This document shows, one piece after another, positions 28,919-38,515 of a stretch of DNA of 64,000 nt (positions are counted from its first letter, which is position 1; the number at the start of each line of letters is the position of its first letter). Source of the DNA: an uncultured Gammaproteobacteria bacterium (GTDB lineage: Bacteria > Pseudomonadota > Gammaproteobacteria > Steroidobacterales > Woeseiaceae); assembly GCA_937899415.1 (NCBI GenBank), contig CALBPI010000055.1, positions 1-64,000 of the forward strand, read 5' to 3'. The notes under the pieces are model-generated. The model was given only the letters and a program-made list of their open reading frames with translations, did not search any database and had not been told where the DNA came from. Position numbers and translations under genes: made by a program.

Positions 28919-30396
28919 GCGCATCTTTCCTTCTGGCCATTGATCAGGGGACCACGAGTTCTCGCGCGGTGGTTTACGACGCGGCACTGGCACCCGTGGC
29001 CAGCGCGCAACGCGAGTTCAACCAGCACTTTCCGCAGTCGGGCTGGGTCGAGCATGACGCGGATGAGATCTGGGACGGCGTTGTTGCCGTGTGCCGCGAT
29101 GCGATGGCGGAGGCGGGCATCGAGGCCAGCCAGATCGCGGGCATCGGAATTACGAACCAGCGCGAAACGACGGTGATCTGGGACCGCGCGACGGGCAAGC
29201 CCATCGCCAAGGCGATCGTCTGGCAGGACCGGCGCACTGCCGAACACTGCAGAACGCTCGAGGCCGCCGGGCATGGTGCGACCGTGAGCGAGCGTACAGG
29301 CTTGCGACTGGACCCCTATTTCTCGGCGACGAAGATCGGCTGGCTACTCGATCACGTCGAGGGTGCCCGCGCGCGGGCCGAGGCTGGCGAGCTCGCCTTT
29401 GGGACCATCGACACCTTTTTGCTTTGGCGGCTGACGGGCGGCGACGTGCACGCCACCGATGCCACGAACGCGTCGCGTACCGCCTTGTTCGATATCTCGG
29501 CGCAGCGCTGGGACGACGACCTGCTCCAGATCTTTGGCGTGCCGCGTTCGCTGCTCCCGGACGTGCGTGACTGCGCGGCGGAATTTGGCGCCACGGCGCC
29601 CAGCCTGTTCGGCGCGCCAATCCCCGTGCGCGGCATCGCTGGCGATCAGCAGGCGGCGCTCATCGGTCAGGCCTGTTTTGCGCCCGGGATGACCAAGAGC
29701 ACCTACGGCACGGGCTGCTTTGTCATCAGCAACACGGGCGACACGTTGCTGCGTTCAAAGAATCAGTTGTTGTCCACGGTCGGTTATCGACTCGACGGCG
29801 TCGTCACCTACGCGCTCGAGGGCAGCATCTTTGTCGCGGGCTCGGCGATACAGTGGCTGCGGGATGCGCTCCAGGTCATCGACAGTGCGCCCGACAGCGC
29901 GGCGATCGCCGAAGCACATGGCATCGAACGCGACGTCATCGTCGTGCCGGCCTTTACAGGTCTCGGCGCACCCTACTGGGACCCGGACGCGCGCGGCGCC
30001 GTGCTGGGCCTCACACGTGGCAGCGGCCGCGAGGCGCTGGTGACGGCCACGTTGCAGTCGGTCGCGTTGCAGACCTGGGACCTCGTCGGTGCTATTCGCG
30101 AAGACGGCGTCACACCGGCAGAGATTCGCGTCGACGGCGGCATGGTCGCCAATGACTGGTTCCTGCAGTTCCTGGCCGACGTGACGCGCAGCCACATCGA
30201 ACGGCCACAGCAGACCGAGTCGACGGTGCTGGGCGCCGCGGCGTTGGCTGGGCTGCAGGCGGGGGTGTTTGATTCGCTCGATGCGTTGTCTGGTGCTTGG
30301 CAACGCGATGCGGCATTTGCGCCGAAACTTGGCGAGGCAGACGCCACAACGCTGACGGACGCCTGGCGCGACGCCGTGGCGCGCGTCCGCGGCTAG
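28915..30396 (+). CDS. glpK: Glycerol kinase
   Basis: A 493-aa FGGY-family kinase that makes sn-glycerol 3-phosphate. N-terminal [35 protein letters not shown], substrate site [15 protein letters not shown], and [18 protein letters not shown] all match GlpK. The GTG at 28915 follows AAAGGAGA and begins exactly at the conserved N-terminus; a longer frame is within the thioesterase. No glpF, glpD or glpR lies nearby. Confidence 0.95.
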   Translation: MSASFLLAIDQGTTSSRAVVYDAALAPVASAQREFNQHFPQSGWVEHDADEIWDGVVAVCRDAMAEAGIEASQIAGIGITNQRETTVIWDRATGKPIAKAIVWQDRRTAEHCRTLEAAGHGATVSERTGLRLDPYFSATKIGWLLDHVEGARARAEAGELAFGTIDTFLLWRLTGGDVHATDATNASRTALFDISAQRWDDDLLQIFGVPRSLLPDVRDCAAEFGATAPSLFGAPIPVRGIAGDQQAALIGQACFAPGMTKSTYGTGCFVISNTGDTLLRSKNQLLSTVGYRLDGVVTYALEGSIFVAGSAIQWLRDALQVIDSAPDSAAIAEAHGIERDVIVVPAFTGLGAPYWDPDARGAVLGLTRGSGREALVTATLQSVALQTWDLVGAIREDGVTPAEIRVDGGMVANDWFLQFLADVTRSHIERPQQTESTVLGAAALAGLQAGVFDSLDALSGAWQRDAAFAPKLGEADATTLTDAWRDAVARVRG

Positions 30397-30428
30397 GTGA
30401 CAGGCTACCGCAATGGCCTGCGCGCGCC

Positions 30429-30626
30429 TCAAGCCGACTTGCGCATGACGCGATCGAGCCATGTCGGCAGGCGATCGCTGGCGTCTTCGGTGGCGCGAAC
30501 GGTGCCGACGCTTTCGATGACCTGACCGCGCCAGACGAGTGCGGTGTCGCGCGCTGCGCCCGAGTCGTTATTCGCCGCAATCAGTTCGCGTGAATAGCGT
30601 TGCAAGACGTTTGATTTGGAATCCAT
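30429..30626 (-). CDS. Small protein, VLQxYSRELIAANNDS family, copy 1
   Basis: A 65-aa protein that I do not recognise. It begins MDSKSNVLQRYSRELIAANN and ends LPTWLDRVMRKSA. Both ends match the next small gene (30878-31060), while the middle differs in sequence, so this is a real paralogous pair rather than chance frames. It has no signal peptide or membrane segment. It is soluble and carries mixed charges. A weak GTGAAG lies upstream. It is 33 nt from the convergent glpK stop. A regulator, RiPP-like precursor or small adaptor are all conceivable. Confidence 0.65.
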   Translation of the reverse strand: MDSKSNVLQRYSRELIAANNDSGAARDTALVWRGQVIESVGTVRATEDASDRLPTWLDRVMRKSA

Positions 30627-30824
30627 GTCACTTCACTCAGTCTTCGGTGCCGCCACTGACAAGCTGTCGCCGGGCCCTGCGATATCCCGCATGCAGCGGT
30701 ACATACCCGTGCCACCTTTCTGATCTCGCACCGGTTTTGGCATGGCGGAAGCCTGAACACCGCGTGTGACGTGCCGATGACGGTTTCGATACGGTCCGGT
30801 GACGTCGCAGCGTTTGCGTGCGGA

Positions 30825-30854
30825 CAAAAAAAGGGCGCCCGAAAGGCGCCCTTA
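30825..30854 (-). terminator. Intrinsic terminator after small gene copy 2
   Basis: The minus strand reads AAGGGCGCC, a short TTCG-containing loop, GGCGCCCTT and then a run of seven Ts. A strong textbook rho-independent terminator, 24 nt after the stop of the small gene at 30878. It supports that gene being transcribed on its own. Confidence 0.85.
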
Positions 30855-30877
30855 GTGTGTCTCGCGATTGGCGTGTT

Positions 30878-31060
30878 TCATGCCGTGTGCATCACACGGT
30901 CCAGCCAGTCCGAAAGCTGGTCTGTCTGGTTGGCTTCCTGGCGCGCCATATTGCGGTTCTTCGACGCCGTTCTGCGCGGCGCAGGCGCGGTGCCAGGTTC
31001 TTCACTGGAGTCATTGTTGGCCGCGATCAATTCGCGTGAGTAGCTTTGCAGGACGTTCAT
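30878..31060 (-). CDS. Small protein, VLQxYSRELIAANNDS family, copy 2
   Basis: A 60-aa protein of unknown function, starting MNVLQSYSRELIAANNDSSE and ending LSDWLDRVMHTA. The ATG at 31060 follows AAGGA by 8 nt; an upstream ATG three codons earlier would bury that site. Shares both termini with the 65-aa protein at 30429 (YSRELIAANNDS identical; WLDRVM identical). The middle is Pro/Arg/Asn-rich and probably disordered. Followed by a strong terminator. The real start, ribosome site, terminator and paralogue make this a credible expressed gene. Confidence 0.75.
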   Translation of the reverse strand: MNVLQSYSRELIAANNDSSEEPGTAPAPRRTASKNRNMARQEANQTDQLSDWLDRVMHTA

Positions 31061-31455
31061 GGGGGGCATCCTTAGGTTGCGCAGCATGCGCTGCTGTCAT
31101 TGCGGGGTCTGGGGGTCTCTTTTCGATTCCGTTCTGTAGTTAGATGTGCCGCCGGCGCAATTGGTTGCAACGGACGGCCTAGTAGCCTGTTGCGACTGAA
31201 ACAGTACCATCTGGTTGTGCTTAGTGAGCGACTGGAGCGACGTCTTTCTTGAGCCCATCGCTCCGCATTTCCGAGCTCAGCCGCCGGTGCGTTGGCGAGC
31301 ATTAGTCCGTTGTGCTGGTCGTAACCCTTTGCTGTTTGTCGAGTTCGTAGTCTGATCGTCAGGTGTGACGCACCGATAACGGATTGCATACGTTTTGATC
31401 ACGCCGCGCGGTGCTACACTCTCGCCGGAACAGGGACGGTCTGGGGGAGACCACG
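31061..31455. other. 395-base non-coding gap
   Basis: This gap separates the leftward small gene from the rightward acyl-CoA ligase and must contain both promoters. Short frames here lack ribosome sites and homology. I see no tRNA fold or repeat of the REP-like family. A possible promoter for the ligase is listed separately. Confidence 0.6.
31393..31420 (+). promoter_or_regulatory. Weak promoter candidate for the acyl-CoA ligase
   Basis: TTTTGA (31393) and TACACT (31415) with a 16-nt spacer lie about 36 nt before the ATG. The -35 match is poor, so this is tentative. Confidence 0.3.
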
Positions 31456-33132
31456 ATGGGGGCAACTGAGAATCCGATTCGCGCATTTTGCGAGGCGGCC
31501 ATCGCCACGGCGCCGGAATTCAAACTGGGTGAAGTCGAACTCGAAGGTGTGACCTATCCGGTCTTCGAGAACGCGCCACCCACACTGGGCGCGCTGTACG
31601 CGCACGCCGCAGCAACCTACGGCGACGATACGCTCATCGTCTACCACGATCGGCGCATGAGTTTCGCAGAGGCCGACGCCGCCTCGCGTCAGGCGGCCGA
31701 TGCCCTTCAGCGCACGGGCGTGGAGCCCGGCGATCCTGTGGCGATCGCCATGCGCAATCTGCCCGAGTGGATGCTCGCCTACATGGCGATCACGCGACTG
31801 GGCGCCGTCGCGGTACCGATGAACGCCTGGTGGCAAACCGCGGAGCTCGACTATGCGTTTGGCGATTGCGGTGCGCGCGTCGTCTTCGCGGACGTGCAAC
31901 GCGCCGAGCGGCTGGTTCCCATTGCTGGACCGCGCGGCCTAACCGTCATCACGGCCGACGGCGAAGCCGCGGGCGCGATGACCTGGGATGCTTTTGTCGC
32001 CACGGGTGATGCCGGGGCCGAGGTGCCCGGCGCGGCGCCCGATGATCTCGGCACCATTTTCTACACGTCAGGTTCAACGGGTGCGCCCAAGGGCGTCATG
32101 ACGACACACCGCGCCACAATCCAGGCACTCATGGAGTGGGCGCTGTTGACTACGGCTGATCGCACCGTGCGCGGCGTGGGTCCTGCTGAAGGACGACAGC
32201 TTGGTTTGCTCATGACCGTGCCGCTGTTCCACGTCACGGGTTGCAACGCGATGTTCCTGCTCTCGGTGCTCGGTGGTCAGAAAATGGTGGTCATGCACCG
32301 TTGGAACGTCGACAAGGCACTCGAGCTCATCGAGACGGAGCACCTGACGGCATTCAACGGTGTGCCCAGCATGTCCTTCGAGCTGGCCCGTGCCGCGAAA
32401 GAGAGCGGGCGTGACCTGAGCTCACTCTACGCCGTCTCGGGCGGCGGCGCGGCGCGGCCTTCGGCGCACGTACCCGTGATCGACGAGGCGTTCGAACACG
32501 TTAAGCCCTCAATCGGCTACGGCATGACCGAGACCAGCGCCATGGGCACGGCCAACGCCGGGCAGCTCTACGAAGCCAAGCCCGACAGTGTGGGCCAGGC
32601 CTGCTTCCCGCTCGTCGAGATTCGCATCGTTGAAGAAGATGGCACTGAATGTGCGGCGGGCGAAGCCGGCGAGATCTGGATCAAGAGCATCACGAACATG
32701 CGCGGCTACCTGAATCAGGACCAGGCGACAGCGGAAACCCTCGAAGCGGGCTACGTGAAGTCGGGTGACGTCGGCTACGTCGATGATGAAGGCTTCGTGT
32801 ACATCGTCGATCGCATTAAGGACATCGTCATCCGCGGCGGCGAGAACATCAGCTGCCAGGAAGTTGAGAACGCGCTCTACGAACACCCGGAGGTGGCCGA
32901 AGCTGCCGTGTTCGGACTGCCCGATGAAGCGCTTGGTGAAAAGGTCGTGGCGGTGGTCAGCGCAGGCGCTGATGTGTCCGGCGATGCATTGCGGGGTTTT
33001 CTCGGCGAGCGGCTTGCGCACTTCAAGATACCGGCGCACATCGAGGTGCGTGGCGAGCCACTGCCCAAGACCGCTAGTGCCAAGATCTTCAAGCGCGCGC
33101 TGCGCGAGGCGGCCCTCGAAGCGACCGCCTGA
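31456..33132 (+). CDS. Class I adenylate-forming acyl-CoA synthetase
   Basis: A 558-aa AMP-binding enzyme that activates a carboxylic acid to its CoA ester. P-loop IFYTSGSTGAPKGVMTTH, A5 motif GYGMTETSA, A7 motif YVKSGDVGYVDDEGFVYIVD with A8 RIKDIVIRGGENI, and A10 Lys in PKTASAKIFKRALR. ATG at 31456 after TGGGGGAGA. The medium-chain/steroid-type ligase branch is likely from GGENI and the downstream genes (MaoC, SDR, thiolase after a divergent esterase), but chain length is not decidable. It converges on the esterase with a 6-nt gap. Confidence 0.9.
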   Translation: MGATENPIRAFCEAAIATAPEFKLGEVELEGVTYPVFENAPPTLGALYAHAAATYGDDTLIVYHDRRMSFAEADAASRQAADALQRTGVEPGDPVAIAMRNLPEWMLAYMAITRLGAVAVPMNAWWQTAELDYAFGDCGARVVFADVQRAERLVPIAGPRGLTVITADGEAAGAMTWDAFVATGDAGAEVPGAAPDDLGTIFYTSGSTGAPKGVMTTHRATIQALMEWALLTTADRTVRGVGPAEGRQLGLLMTVPLFHVTGCNAMFLLSVLGGQKMVVMHRWNVDKALELIETEHLTAFNGVPSMSFELARAAKESGRDLSSLYAVSGGGAARPSAHVPVIDEAFEHVKPSIGYGMTETSAMGTANAGQLYEAKPDSVGQACFPLVEIRIVEEDGTECAAGEAGEIWIKSITNMRGYLNQDQATAETLEAGYVKSGDVGYVDDEGFVYIVDRIKDIVIRGGENISCQEVENALYEHPEVAEAAVFGLPDEALGEKVVAVVSAGADVSGDALRGFLGERLAHFKIPAHIEVRGEPLPKTASAKIFKRALREAALEATA

Positions 33133-33138
33133 GCCGCG

Positions 33139-34659
33139 CTACATAGCCTGAACGCGGGCGTCGTCGATGTCGCGCCAGAAGGCCTCGCGCGAACCCTCGC
33201 GCTCTGACTCGTAGGCGTGCGGCAGGTCCCAGCGGTAGTAGCCGGGTGTGCCATCCAGCGGCGGCCAGGTATCGATATCGGGCGCGCCGTCGCGCGCGAA
33301 CGCCGACCAGGTCCAGGCCATCGTGCGCGACAGTCGTCGCGACGCGGGTGTGTCGTTAAATAGCACGCCAGTCCCGGGCGCATCGAGCGTGCCGAACACA
33401 TGCGGAATCTCAGAGACGTGGGGTGCGCCCAGTCGGCCACCTAGTCCCGGGGCCTCGTAGTCGAAGCGGTAACGGTACACGCGCTGGTGCTGCGCCAGAG
33501 CCAATGCCGCCTTGCGGCTTGATGCACCGAACACAGCGTCGCCTGTGATGTCGCACAGCGTCAGCGCGGGGTCGCTCTCGCCCTTACGGTAGCTATACAC
33601 GGAGATGAGCTCTGCGATCTCATCAGTGTTGAACTGGAAGGCGAGCCGGCGCATGAATCCGGCGTGGTCGAGTTTGGCCAGGCCGCGGTCGACGAGTAGC
33701 CAGTAGCGCCACTCGTCCCGCGTGCAGCCGATCATGACGGGGATCGAGGGCACGCTGCCTGTGCGGAATGCCGACATGGGCAATTCGGGAATCAGCGTGC
33801 CGTCCACCACGGGTCGTGTCGGCATGACGCTCAAACCCTCGTCGAACATCATGCGCCCATGCAACATCAGGGAGGCGTTGCTGAGCGCGACGCGATCGGC
33901 CTCGGCCGGGTTGTCGCGCACGGCGCGCGGTAGCTGTTTCAGGAACAGCTCGGCGACGCGATTGGCGCGGTCAAGGCTGTGCGCACCATGCGCGCTGCCG
34001 CTCTGGATGATGGCGCGCTGAAACTTGCCCGCGGCCCTGGGCAGGGTCATGAGCGCGGCGACAGACATGCCACCTGCGGATTCGCCAAACACAGTGATGT
34101 TGTCGGGGTCGCCACCAAAGGTTGCCGCATTGGCGATGATCCACTCGATGGCTGCGAGCTGGTCGAGCAGGCCCTCATTGCCCGTGGCGGGGATGCGCCC
34201 GTTCGTGACGTCGGCCAGTCGGAGAAAACCCAGAACACCCAACCGGTAGTTGACGGTTACGACCACGCAGGGACCCGCAGTCGAGAGTCTCTCGCCCGAG
34301 TACATGGCCTGACTGCCACTCCCTACCGAGAAGCCGCCGCCGTGGACCCAGACCATGACGGGCAAGGGTGTGTCGACCGTGGCCAGGGGTGCGTAGACAT
34401 TGAGCGTCAGGCAGTCCTCGCTGCAGCCCGCGAGACCACCCGGCAGCTCGTCGGCGAGCTGTGAGGTGTGTTGCAGGGCAGCTGGGCCGAATTCGCGCGA
34501 ATCGCGCACGCCTGACCAACCCTCGTGGGGCTGCGGCGGCTGCCATCGCAGCGCGCCTATGGGTGGCGCGGCGTAAGGGATGCCAAGCCAGCATCGGGCG
34601 CGGTCGGTACTGTAGCCGCGGACGCGTCCCAGCGTTGTTGCGACAGTCGTTGCAGGCAT
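33139..34659 (-). CDS. Type B carboxylesterase
   Basis: A 506-aa carboxylesterase/cholinesterase family protein. Typical start TTLGRVRGYSTDRARCWLGI with PYAAPPIGALRW, the disulfide-type segment SEDCLTLNVYAP, the oxyanion hole VMVWVHGGGFSVGSG and the nucleophile elbow VFGESAGGMSVAALM. The acid lies in IGCTRDEWRYWL and the His in GAPHVSEIPHVFGT. No signal peptide is seen, so it is probably cytosolic. It may release acyl or aromatic acids that feed the adjacent acyl-CoA ligase. Confidence 0.9.
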   Translation of the reverse strand: MPATTVATTLGRVRGYSTDRARCWLGIPYAAPPIGALRWQPPQPHEGWSGVRDSREFGPAALQHTSQLADELPGGLAGCSEDCLTLNVYAPLATVDTPLPVMVWVHGGGFSVGSGSQAMYSGERLSTAGPCVVVTVNYRLGVLGFLRLADVTNGRIPATGNEGLLDQLAAIEWIIANAATFGGDPDNITVFGESAGGMSVAALMTLPRAAGKFQRAIIQSGSAHGAHSLDRANRVAELFLKQLPRAVRDNPAEADRVALSNASLMLHGRMMFDEGLSVMPTRPVVDGTLIPELPMSAFRTGSVPSIPVMIGCTRDEWRYWLLVDRGLAKLDHAGFMRRLAFQFNTDEIAELISVYSYRKGESDPALTLCDITGDAVFGASSRKAALALAQHQRVYRYRFDYEAPGLGGRLGAPHVSEIPHVFGTLDAPGTGVLFNDTPASRRLSRTMAWTWSAFARDGAPDIDTWPPLDGTPGYYRWDLPHAYESEREGSREAFWRDIDDARVQAM

Positions 34660-34798
34660 GATTCTTGTAGTCTATGGGGCCGCTTGCAGTGCGCGCCCAG
34701 GCTGCGTTCGATAGACTTAGGAGTTTACCATCGGCGGGTCACAAAGTTCGACACGCCTTTGTCAAAAAATCCCACGCGCAGACCATCCAGGGGGCACC

Positions 34799-35269
34799 AT
34801 GGCTGACATCGTTCCGGCATCTGAACTGGCTTCTTACATCGGCAAGGAGCGTCCGCCTTCAGACTGGCTGACCATCGAGCAGGAGCGCATCAATGCGTTT
34901 GCCGATGCCACGCTCGACCACCAGTTCATTCACCTCGACGCCGAGAAGGCCAAGCAGACCCCGTTTGGCACGACCATTGCGCATGGCTACCTGACCTTGT
35001 CCCTGTTGCCGTACTTGAGCGCGCAGTGCGGCATCTCACCCGAGAATCTCGTCATGGCCATCAACTACGGCAGTGACAAGTTGCGATTCCTGCAGCCCGT
35101 GCCTGTCGGCAGCCGCGTGCGTTGCCATATGGTTCTGGCTGAGGTTACGGAAAAGGGCCCGGGGCAGCTGCTGTGCAAGAGCAACGTCACGGTCGAGATC
35201 GAGGGCAGTGATAAGCCAGCGCTTATCGCCGAGGTGCTCTCCCTGTTCATCGTCGGCTCAGGCAGCTGA
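34799..35269 (+). CDS. MaoC-type (R)-enoyl-CoA hydratase
   Basis: A 156-aa hotdog hydratase with the complete active-site motif FADATLDHQFIHLD (Asp40, His45) followed by PFGTTIAHGYLTLSLLP. Typical of the short MaoC/NodN dehydratases that hydrate trans-2-enoyl-CoA to (R)-3-hydroxyacyl-CoA. It is the first gene of a hydratase-SDR-thiolase unit; the 139 nt upstream carry the probable promoter. GGGGGC precedes the ATG. Confidence 0.9.
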   Translation: MADIVPASELASYIGKERPPSDWLTIEQERINAFADATLDHQFIHLDAEKAKQTPFGTTIAHGYLTLSLLPYLSAQCGISPENLVMAINYGSDKLRFLQPVPVGSRVRCHMVLAEVTEKGPGQLLCKSNVTVEIEGSDKPALIAEVLSLFIVGSGS

Positions 35270-35305
35270 GCGACACCACCGCATTCACACAACTAGGAAT
35301 TACTC

Positions 35306-36229
35306 ATGACGATTCGTTTCGACGGGCAGGTCATCATTGTCACGGGCGCCGGTGGCGGCCTGGGTCGCGCGCACGCGCTGGAGTTCGCAAAGCGCGGCGG
35401 TAAGGTCGTGGTCAACGATTTGGGCGGCGCGCGCGATGGCACGGGCGGCTCGGTTTCAGCCGCACAGGCCGTCGTCGAAGAGATCGAGGCTGCAGGCGGT
35501 GAGGCGATCGCCGACGGCGCCAACGTGACCAACTACGAGCAGGTCGAGGCCATGGTTGCTGCGGCCATGGACAAGTGGGGCCGCGTCGACGTGCTCGTCA
35601 ACAACGCGGGCATTTTGCGCGACAAGACCTTTATCAAGATGCCCGTTTCCGACTTTCAGGCTGTGGTCGACGTGCACCTTATGGGCAGCGTCAATTGCAC
35701 CAAGGCGGTTTGGGAGATCATGCGCGAGCAGAAGTACGGCCGCATCATGATGACCTCGAGCTCGTCGGGGCTGTACGGCAACTTCGGTCAGTCGAACTAC
35801 GGTGCCGCAAAGCTCGGGCTTGCGGGCCTCATGAACACGCTGCACCTCGAGGGCATGAAGTACAACATTCACGTCAACACGCTAGCGCCTGTGGCGGCCA
35901 CGCGCATGACCGAAGATTTGATGGCCGAAGACGTGCTCGCGGCGCTCGAGCCCGCGCTCGTGACGCCTGCGGTCATCTTCATGTGTTCGGAACAGGCGCC
36001 CAGCCGGCAGATCATTGCGGCGGGTGCGGGTGGCTTCGCGCGCGCTGCCATCGTCGAGACGCAGGGCATCCTGCTCGACGGCGACGAAGTAACCGCCGAG
36101 AACGTCGCGGCAGGCTGGGAAGAGGCCAGTGACCTGTCGACGGCACGTGAGCTCATGCAGGGCAGCGAGCAGAGCGTGAAATTCCTGACGGCGCTGGCCA
36201 AGCGTCGCGGCATCAAGCTCGAGCGCTGA
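35306..36229 (+). CDS. SDR, (R)-3-hydroxyacyl-CoA dehydrogenase-like (MFE-2 N-terminal type)
   Basis: A 307-aa short-chain dehydrogenase. Cofactor motif [20 protein letters not shown], Asp in [15 protein letters not shown] (NAD preference), [11 protein letters not shown], catalytic Ser/Tyr/Lys in [19 protein letters not shown]. The DLGG-type loop and C-terminal extension match the dehydrogenase part of peroxisomal multifunctional enzyme 2. It oxidises (R)-3-hydroxyacyl-CoA from the hydratase upstream and passes the product to the thiolase 10 nt downstream. Ribosome site TAGGAA. Confidence 0.9.
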   Translation: MTIRFDGQVIIVTGAGGGLGRAHALEFAKRGGKVVVNDLGGARDGTGGSVSAAQAVVEEIEAAGGEAIADGANVTNYEQVEAMVAAAMDKWGRVDVLVNNAGILRDKTFIKMPVSDFQAVVDVHLMGSVNCTKAVWEIMREQKYGRIMMTSSSSGLYGNFGQSNYGAAKLGLAGLMNTLHLEGMKYNIHVNTLAPVAATRMTEDLMAEDVLAALEPALVTPAVIFMCSEQAPSRQIIAAGAGGFARAAIVETQGILLDGDEVTAENVAAGWEEASDLSTARELMQGSEQSVKFLTALAKRRGIKLER

Positions 36230-36239
36230 GGAGACTGAC

Positions 36240-37421
36240 ATGAAAGAAGCCGTCATCGTTTCAACGGCACGTACGCCGATTGGCCGCGCTTACCGCGGCG
36301 CCTTCAACAACACCCAGGGCCAGTCCCTGGCCGCGCACGCGATCGAGAACGCCGTGGTGCGTTCAGGCATCGACCCGGCCGAAGTCGACGACGTCGTCAT
36401 GGGCTGCGCGCTGCAGCAGGGCTCGACCGGTCAGAATGTGGCACGCCAGGCGCTCGTTGGTGCCGGTTTGCCCGTCACGGTTCCTGGCATGTCCGTCGAC
36501 CGTCAGTGCGCCTCGGGCATGATGGCGATCGCGACGGCCGCAAAGCAGATCATGGCCGACAACATGTCTGTCGTTGTGGGCGGTGGTGTCGACACGATCA
36601 GCCTCGTGCAGAACGAGCACATGAACACCTACCGCGCCAAGGATGATGCGGTTGTCGCCAAGGCGCCGCACATCTACATGTCGATGCTCGAGACGGCCGA
36701 AGTCGTTTCCAAACGTTACGGCATCACGCGCGAGCAGCAGGACGAGTACGGCCTGCAGAGCCAGCAGCGTACGGCCGCCGGCCAGGCTGCGGGTCACTTT
36801 TCGGACGAGATCGTGCCGATGGCCTCGACGATGGGTGTGCAGGACCGCGAAACGAAAGAGATTTCGTTCCACGACGTCACGCTCGATAAAGATGAAGGCA
36901 ACCGCCCGGACACGACGGCCGAAGGCCTGGCCGGACTGCGCACCGTGTTCGACGGCGGCGTCATCACAGCCGGTAATGCCAGCCAGCTTTCAGACGGCGC
37001 GTCGGCTTCGGTCATCATGGACGCGAAGCTCGCCGAGCAGCGCAATATCGAGCCGCTGGGTATCTACCGCGGCATGGCCGTGGCGGGTACGGAGCCCGAC
37101 GAGATGGGCATTGGCCCCGTCTTCGCGGTGCCGAAGCTGCTCGAGCGCAACGGCCTCAAGATGGACGACATCGGCCTCTGGGAGCTTAACGAGGCGTTTG
37201 CTGTGCAGGTGATCTACTGCCGCGACCGGCTTGGTATTCCCAACGAGTTGCTCAACGTAAACGGTGGCGCGATCTCGATTGGTCACCCCTACGGCATGTC
37301 GGGCGCCCGCATGGTCGGTCACGCGCTCATCGAAGGTAAGCGTCGTGGGGCCAAGTACGTCGTCTGCACCATGTGCGTGGGTGGCGGTATGGGTGCCGCG
37401 GGTCTGTTCGAGGTCGTCTAG
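36240..37421 (+). CDS. Acetyl-CoA C-acyltransferase (thiolase)
   Basis: A 393-aa type I thiolase. Nucleophile Cys90 in [14 protein letters not shown], His in [20 protein letters not shown] and second Cys in [16 protein letters not shown]-terminal [20 protein letters not shown]. It completes the hydratase-dehydrogenase-thiolase set of one beta-oxidation round. The 3-ketoacyl-CoA thiolase role is inferred from context; biosynthetic acetoacetyl-CoA thiolase is the alternative. Confidence 0.93.
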   Translation: MKEAVIVSTARTPIGRAYRGAFNNTQGQSLAAHAIENAVVRSGIDPAEVDDVVMGCALQQGSTGQNVARQALVGAGLPVTVPGMSVDRQCASGMMAIATAAKQIMADNMSVVVGGGVDTISLVQNEHMNTYRAKDDAVVAKAPHIYMSMLETAEVVSKRYGITREQQDEYGLQSQQRTAAGQAAGHFSDEIVPMASTMGVQDRETKEISFHDVTLDKDEGNRPDTTAEGLAGLRTVFDGGVITAGNASQLSDGASASVIMDAKLAEQRNIEPLGIYRGMAVAGTEPDEMGIGPVFAVPKLLERNGLKMDDIGLWELNEAFAVQVIYCRDRLGIPNELLNVNGGAISIGHPYGMSGARMVGHALIEGKRRGAKYVVCTMCVGGGMGAAGLFEVV

Positions 37422-37439
37422 AACCCGGGTCGCGCAGAC

Positions 37440-38195
37440 ATGCACTTTTGGGTCGTCGTCCTCGGTGTGCAACTCGCGCTGCTGGTGCACGCGATGCGCA
37501 CCCAGCGCGATACGATCTGGGTCTGGATCCTGCTGTTGGCGCCTGTGGTCGGCGCCATCGCCTACTTCTTTGTCGAGCTCCTGCCCGATGTGATGGACGG
37601 TCAGCGCGCCGCTCGCCGTCGCGCATTGCGCACGGTGGGTCAGGGCGGTTCGTCGGCGCAGCCGTTCCAGGTCGATAACACGGTTCGAGACGCGCTCGCC
37701 GAGGCGCAGCAGCATTACGATGCAGGCGAGTTTCAAAAGGGGCTTGCCAGATTGCGACAGTCGCTGACCGGCGCGCACAGCGAGGCGCCCGACCTCATGC
37801 TGGGCGTCGCGCGGATGCAGTTCGCGCTCGATGACGTACAGGCGGCGATCGATACCCTCGATGCGTTGCGCGCAAAGAACCCCGACTACCAGTCCCCGCA
37901 AGGTCATGTGCTTTACGCGCGCGCCACAGCGGCCGCCGGCGCCCTCACGAGCGCGCTCCCCGAGTCCGCCGCCCTGTGCCGCTACTTCGCAGGGCCTGAG
38001 CCTTACGTGCGTTTCGGCGACCTGCTGCGCGCCGAAGGCGATGATGCCCGCGCACGCATGCTGTACTTCTCGGTGCTCGAGGAGAGCGAGCAGGCCGGCA
38101 AGCTCTACTCGGAGCGCCACAAGCAGTGGGTCGATGCAGCGCGCGAAGGCTACGCCGCGACATCGGGCGCCGCGACGCCTACCGGGGACGCGTAG
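37440..38195 (+). CDS. Membrane protein with phospholipase-D-N-like anchor and TPR tail
   Basis: A 251-aa protein. Two N-terminal helices (HFWVVVLGVQLALLVHAM and TIWVWILLLAPVVGAIAYFFVELL) resemble the two-helix anchors seen in PLDc_N proteins. From about residue 77 it has tetratricopeptide-like helices (DALAEAQQHYDAGEFQKGLARL, VARMQFALDDVQAAIDTLDALR, FGDLLRAEGDDARARMLYF). Probably a scaffold facing the cytoplasm. Its stop overlaps the next GTG start. No enzyme motif is seen. Confidence 0.72.
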   Translation: MHFWVVVLGVQLALLVHAMRTQRDTIWVWILLLAPVVGAIAYFFVELLPDVMDGQRAARRRALRTVGQGGSSAQPFQVDNTVRDALAEAQQHYDAGEFQKGLARLRQSLTGAHSEAPDLMLGVARMQFALDDVQAAIDTLDALRAKNPDYQSPQGHVLYARATAAAGALTSALPESAALCRYFAGPEPYVRFGDLLRAEGDDARARMLYFSVLEESEQAGKLYSERHKQWVDAAREGYAATSGAATPTGDA

Positions 38196-38512
38196 TGGTC
38201 ATTCGTATGTGGCACGGGCGCGTGAAACGTGACGATGCTGCTGCGTACCGGGCATTTCTCGAACAGCGCGCTATCCCCGACTACCAAAGCGTGCCTGGCA
38301 ACCTGAGCGTGAGGATTCTCGAGCGCCACGACGGCGATGTGACGCACTTCATCACGATGACGGCCTGGGAGAACCTTGAGGTCATCAAGGCGTTTGCCGG
38401 CGATGACATCGCTGTGGCCAAGTACTACCCGGAAGACGCGAGTGTTCTGCTCGAATTCGAACCGGAAGTCGTGCACTACGAGGTGGTTGCCGAAGCCACC
38501 GCCGGGTACTGA
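38195..38512 (+). CDS. Small dimeric alpha-beta barrel protein (antibiotic biosynthesis monooxygenase-like)
   Basis: A 105-aa ferredoxin-like-fold protein: IRMWHGRVKRDDAAAYRAFL at the start, then NLSVRILERHDGDVTHFITMTAWENL and DDIAVAKYYPEDASVLLEFE. This pattern is typical of ABM-domain proteins, although substrates vary. The GTG at 38195 overlaps the upstream TAG by one nt and follows GGGGA by 7 nt. A longer frame is not supported. Confidence 0.7.
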   Translation: MVIRMWHGRVKRDDAAAYRAFLEQRAIPDYQSVPGNLSVRILERHDGDVTHFITMTAWENLEVIKAFAGDDIAVAKYYPEDASVLLEFEPEVVHYEVVAEATAGY

Positions 38513-38515
38513 TCG

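Noticed and set aside
31072-31389. 105-codon minus-strand frame in the gap before the ligase
   Set aside because: Composition is random, no ribosome site, and it overlaps the probable promoters of neighbours.
31061-31455. tRNA or riboswitch in the long gap
   Set aside because: A TTCGATTCC stretch recalls a T-loop, but no acceptor or anticodon stem can be drawn.
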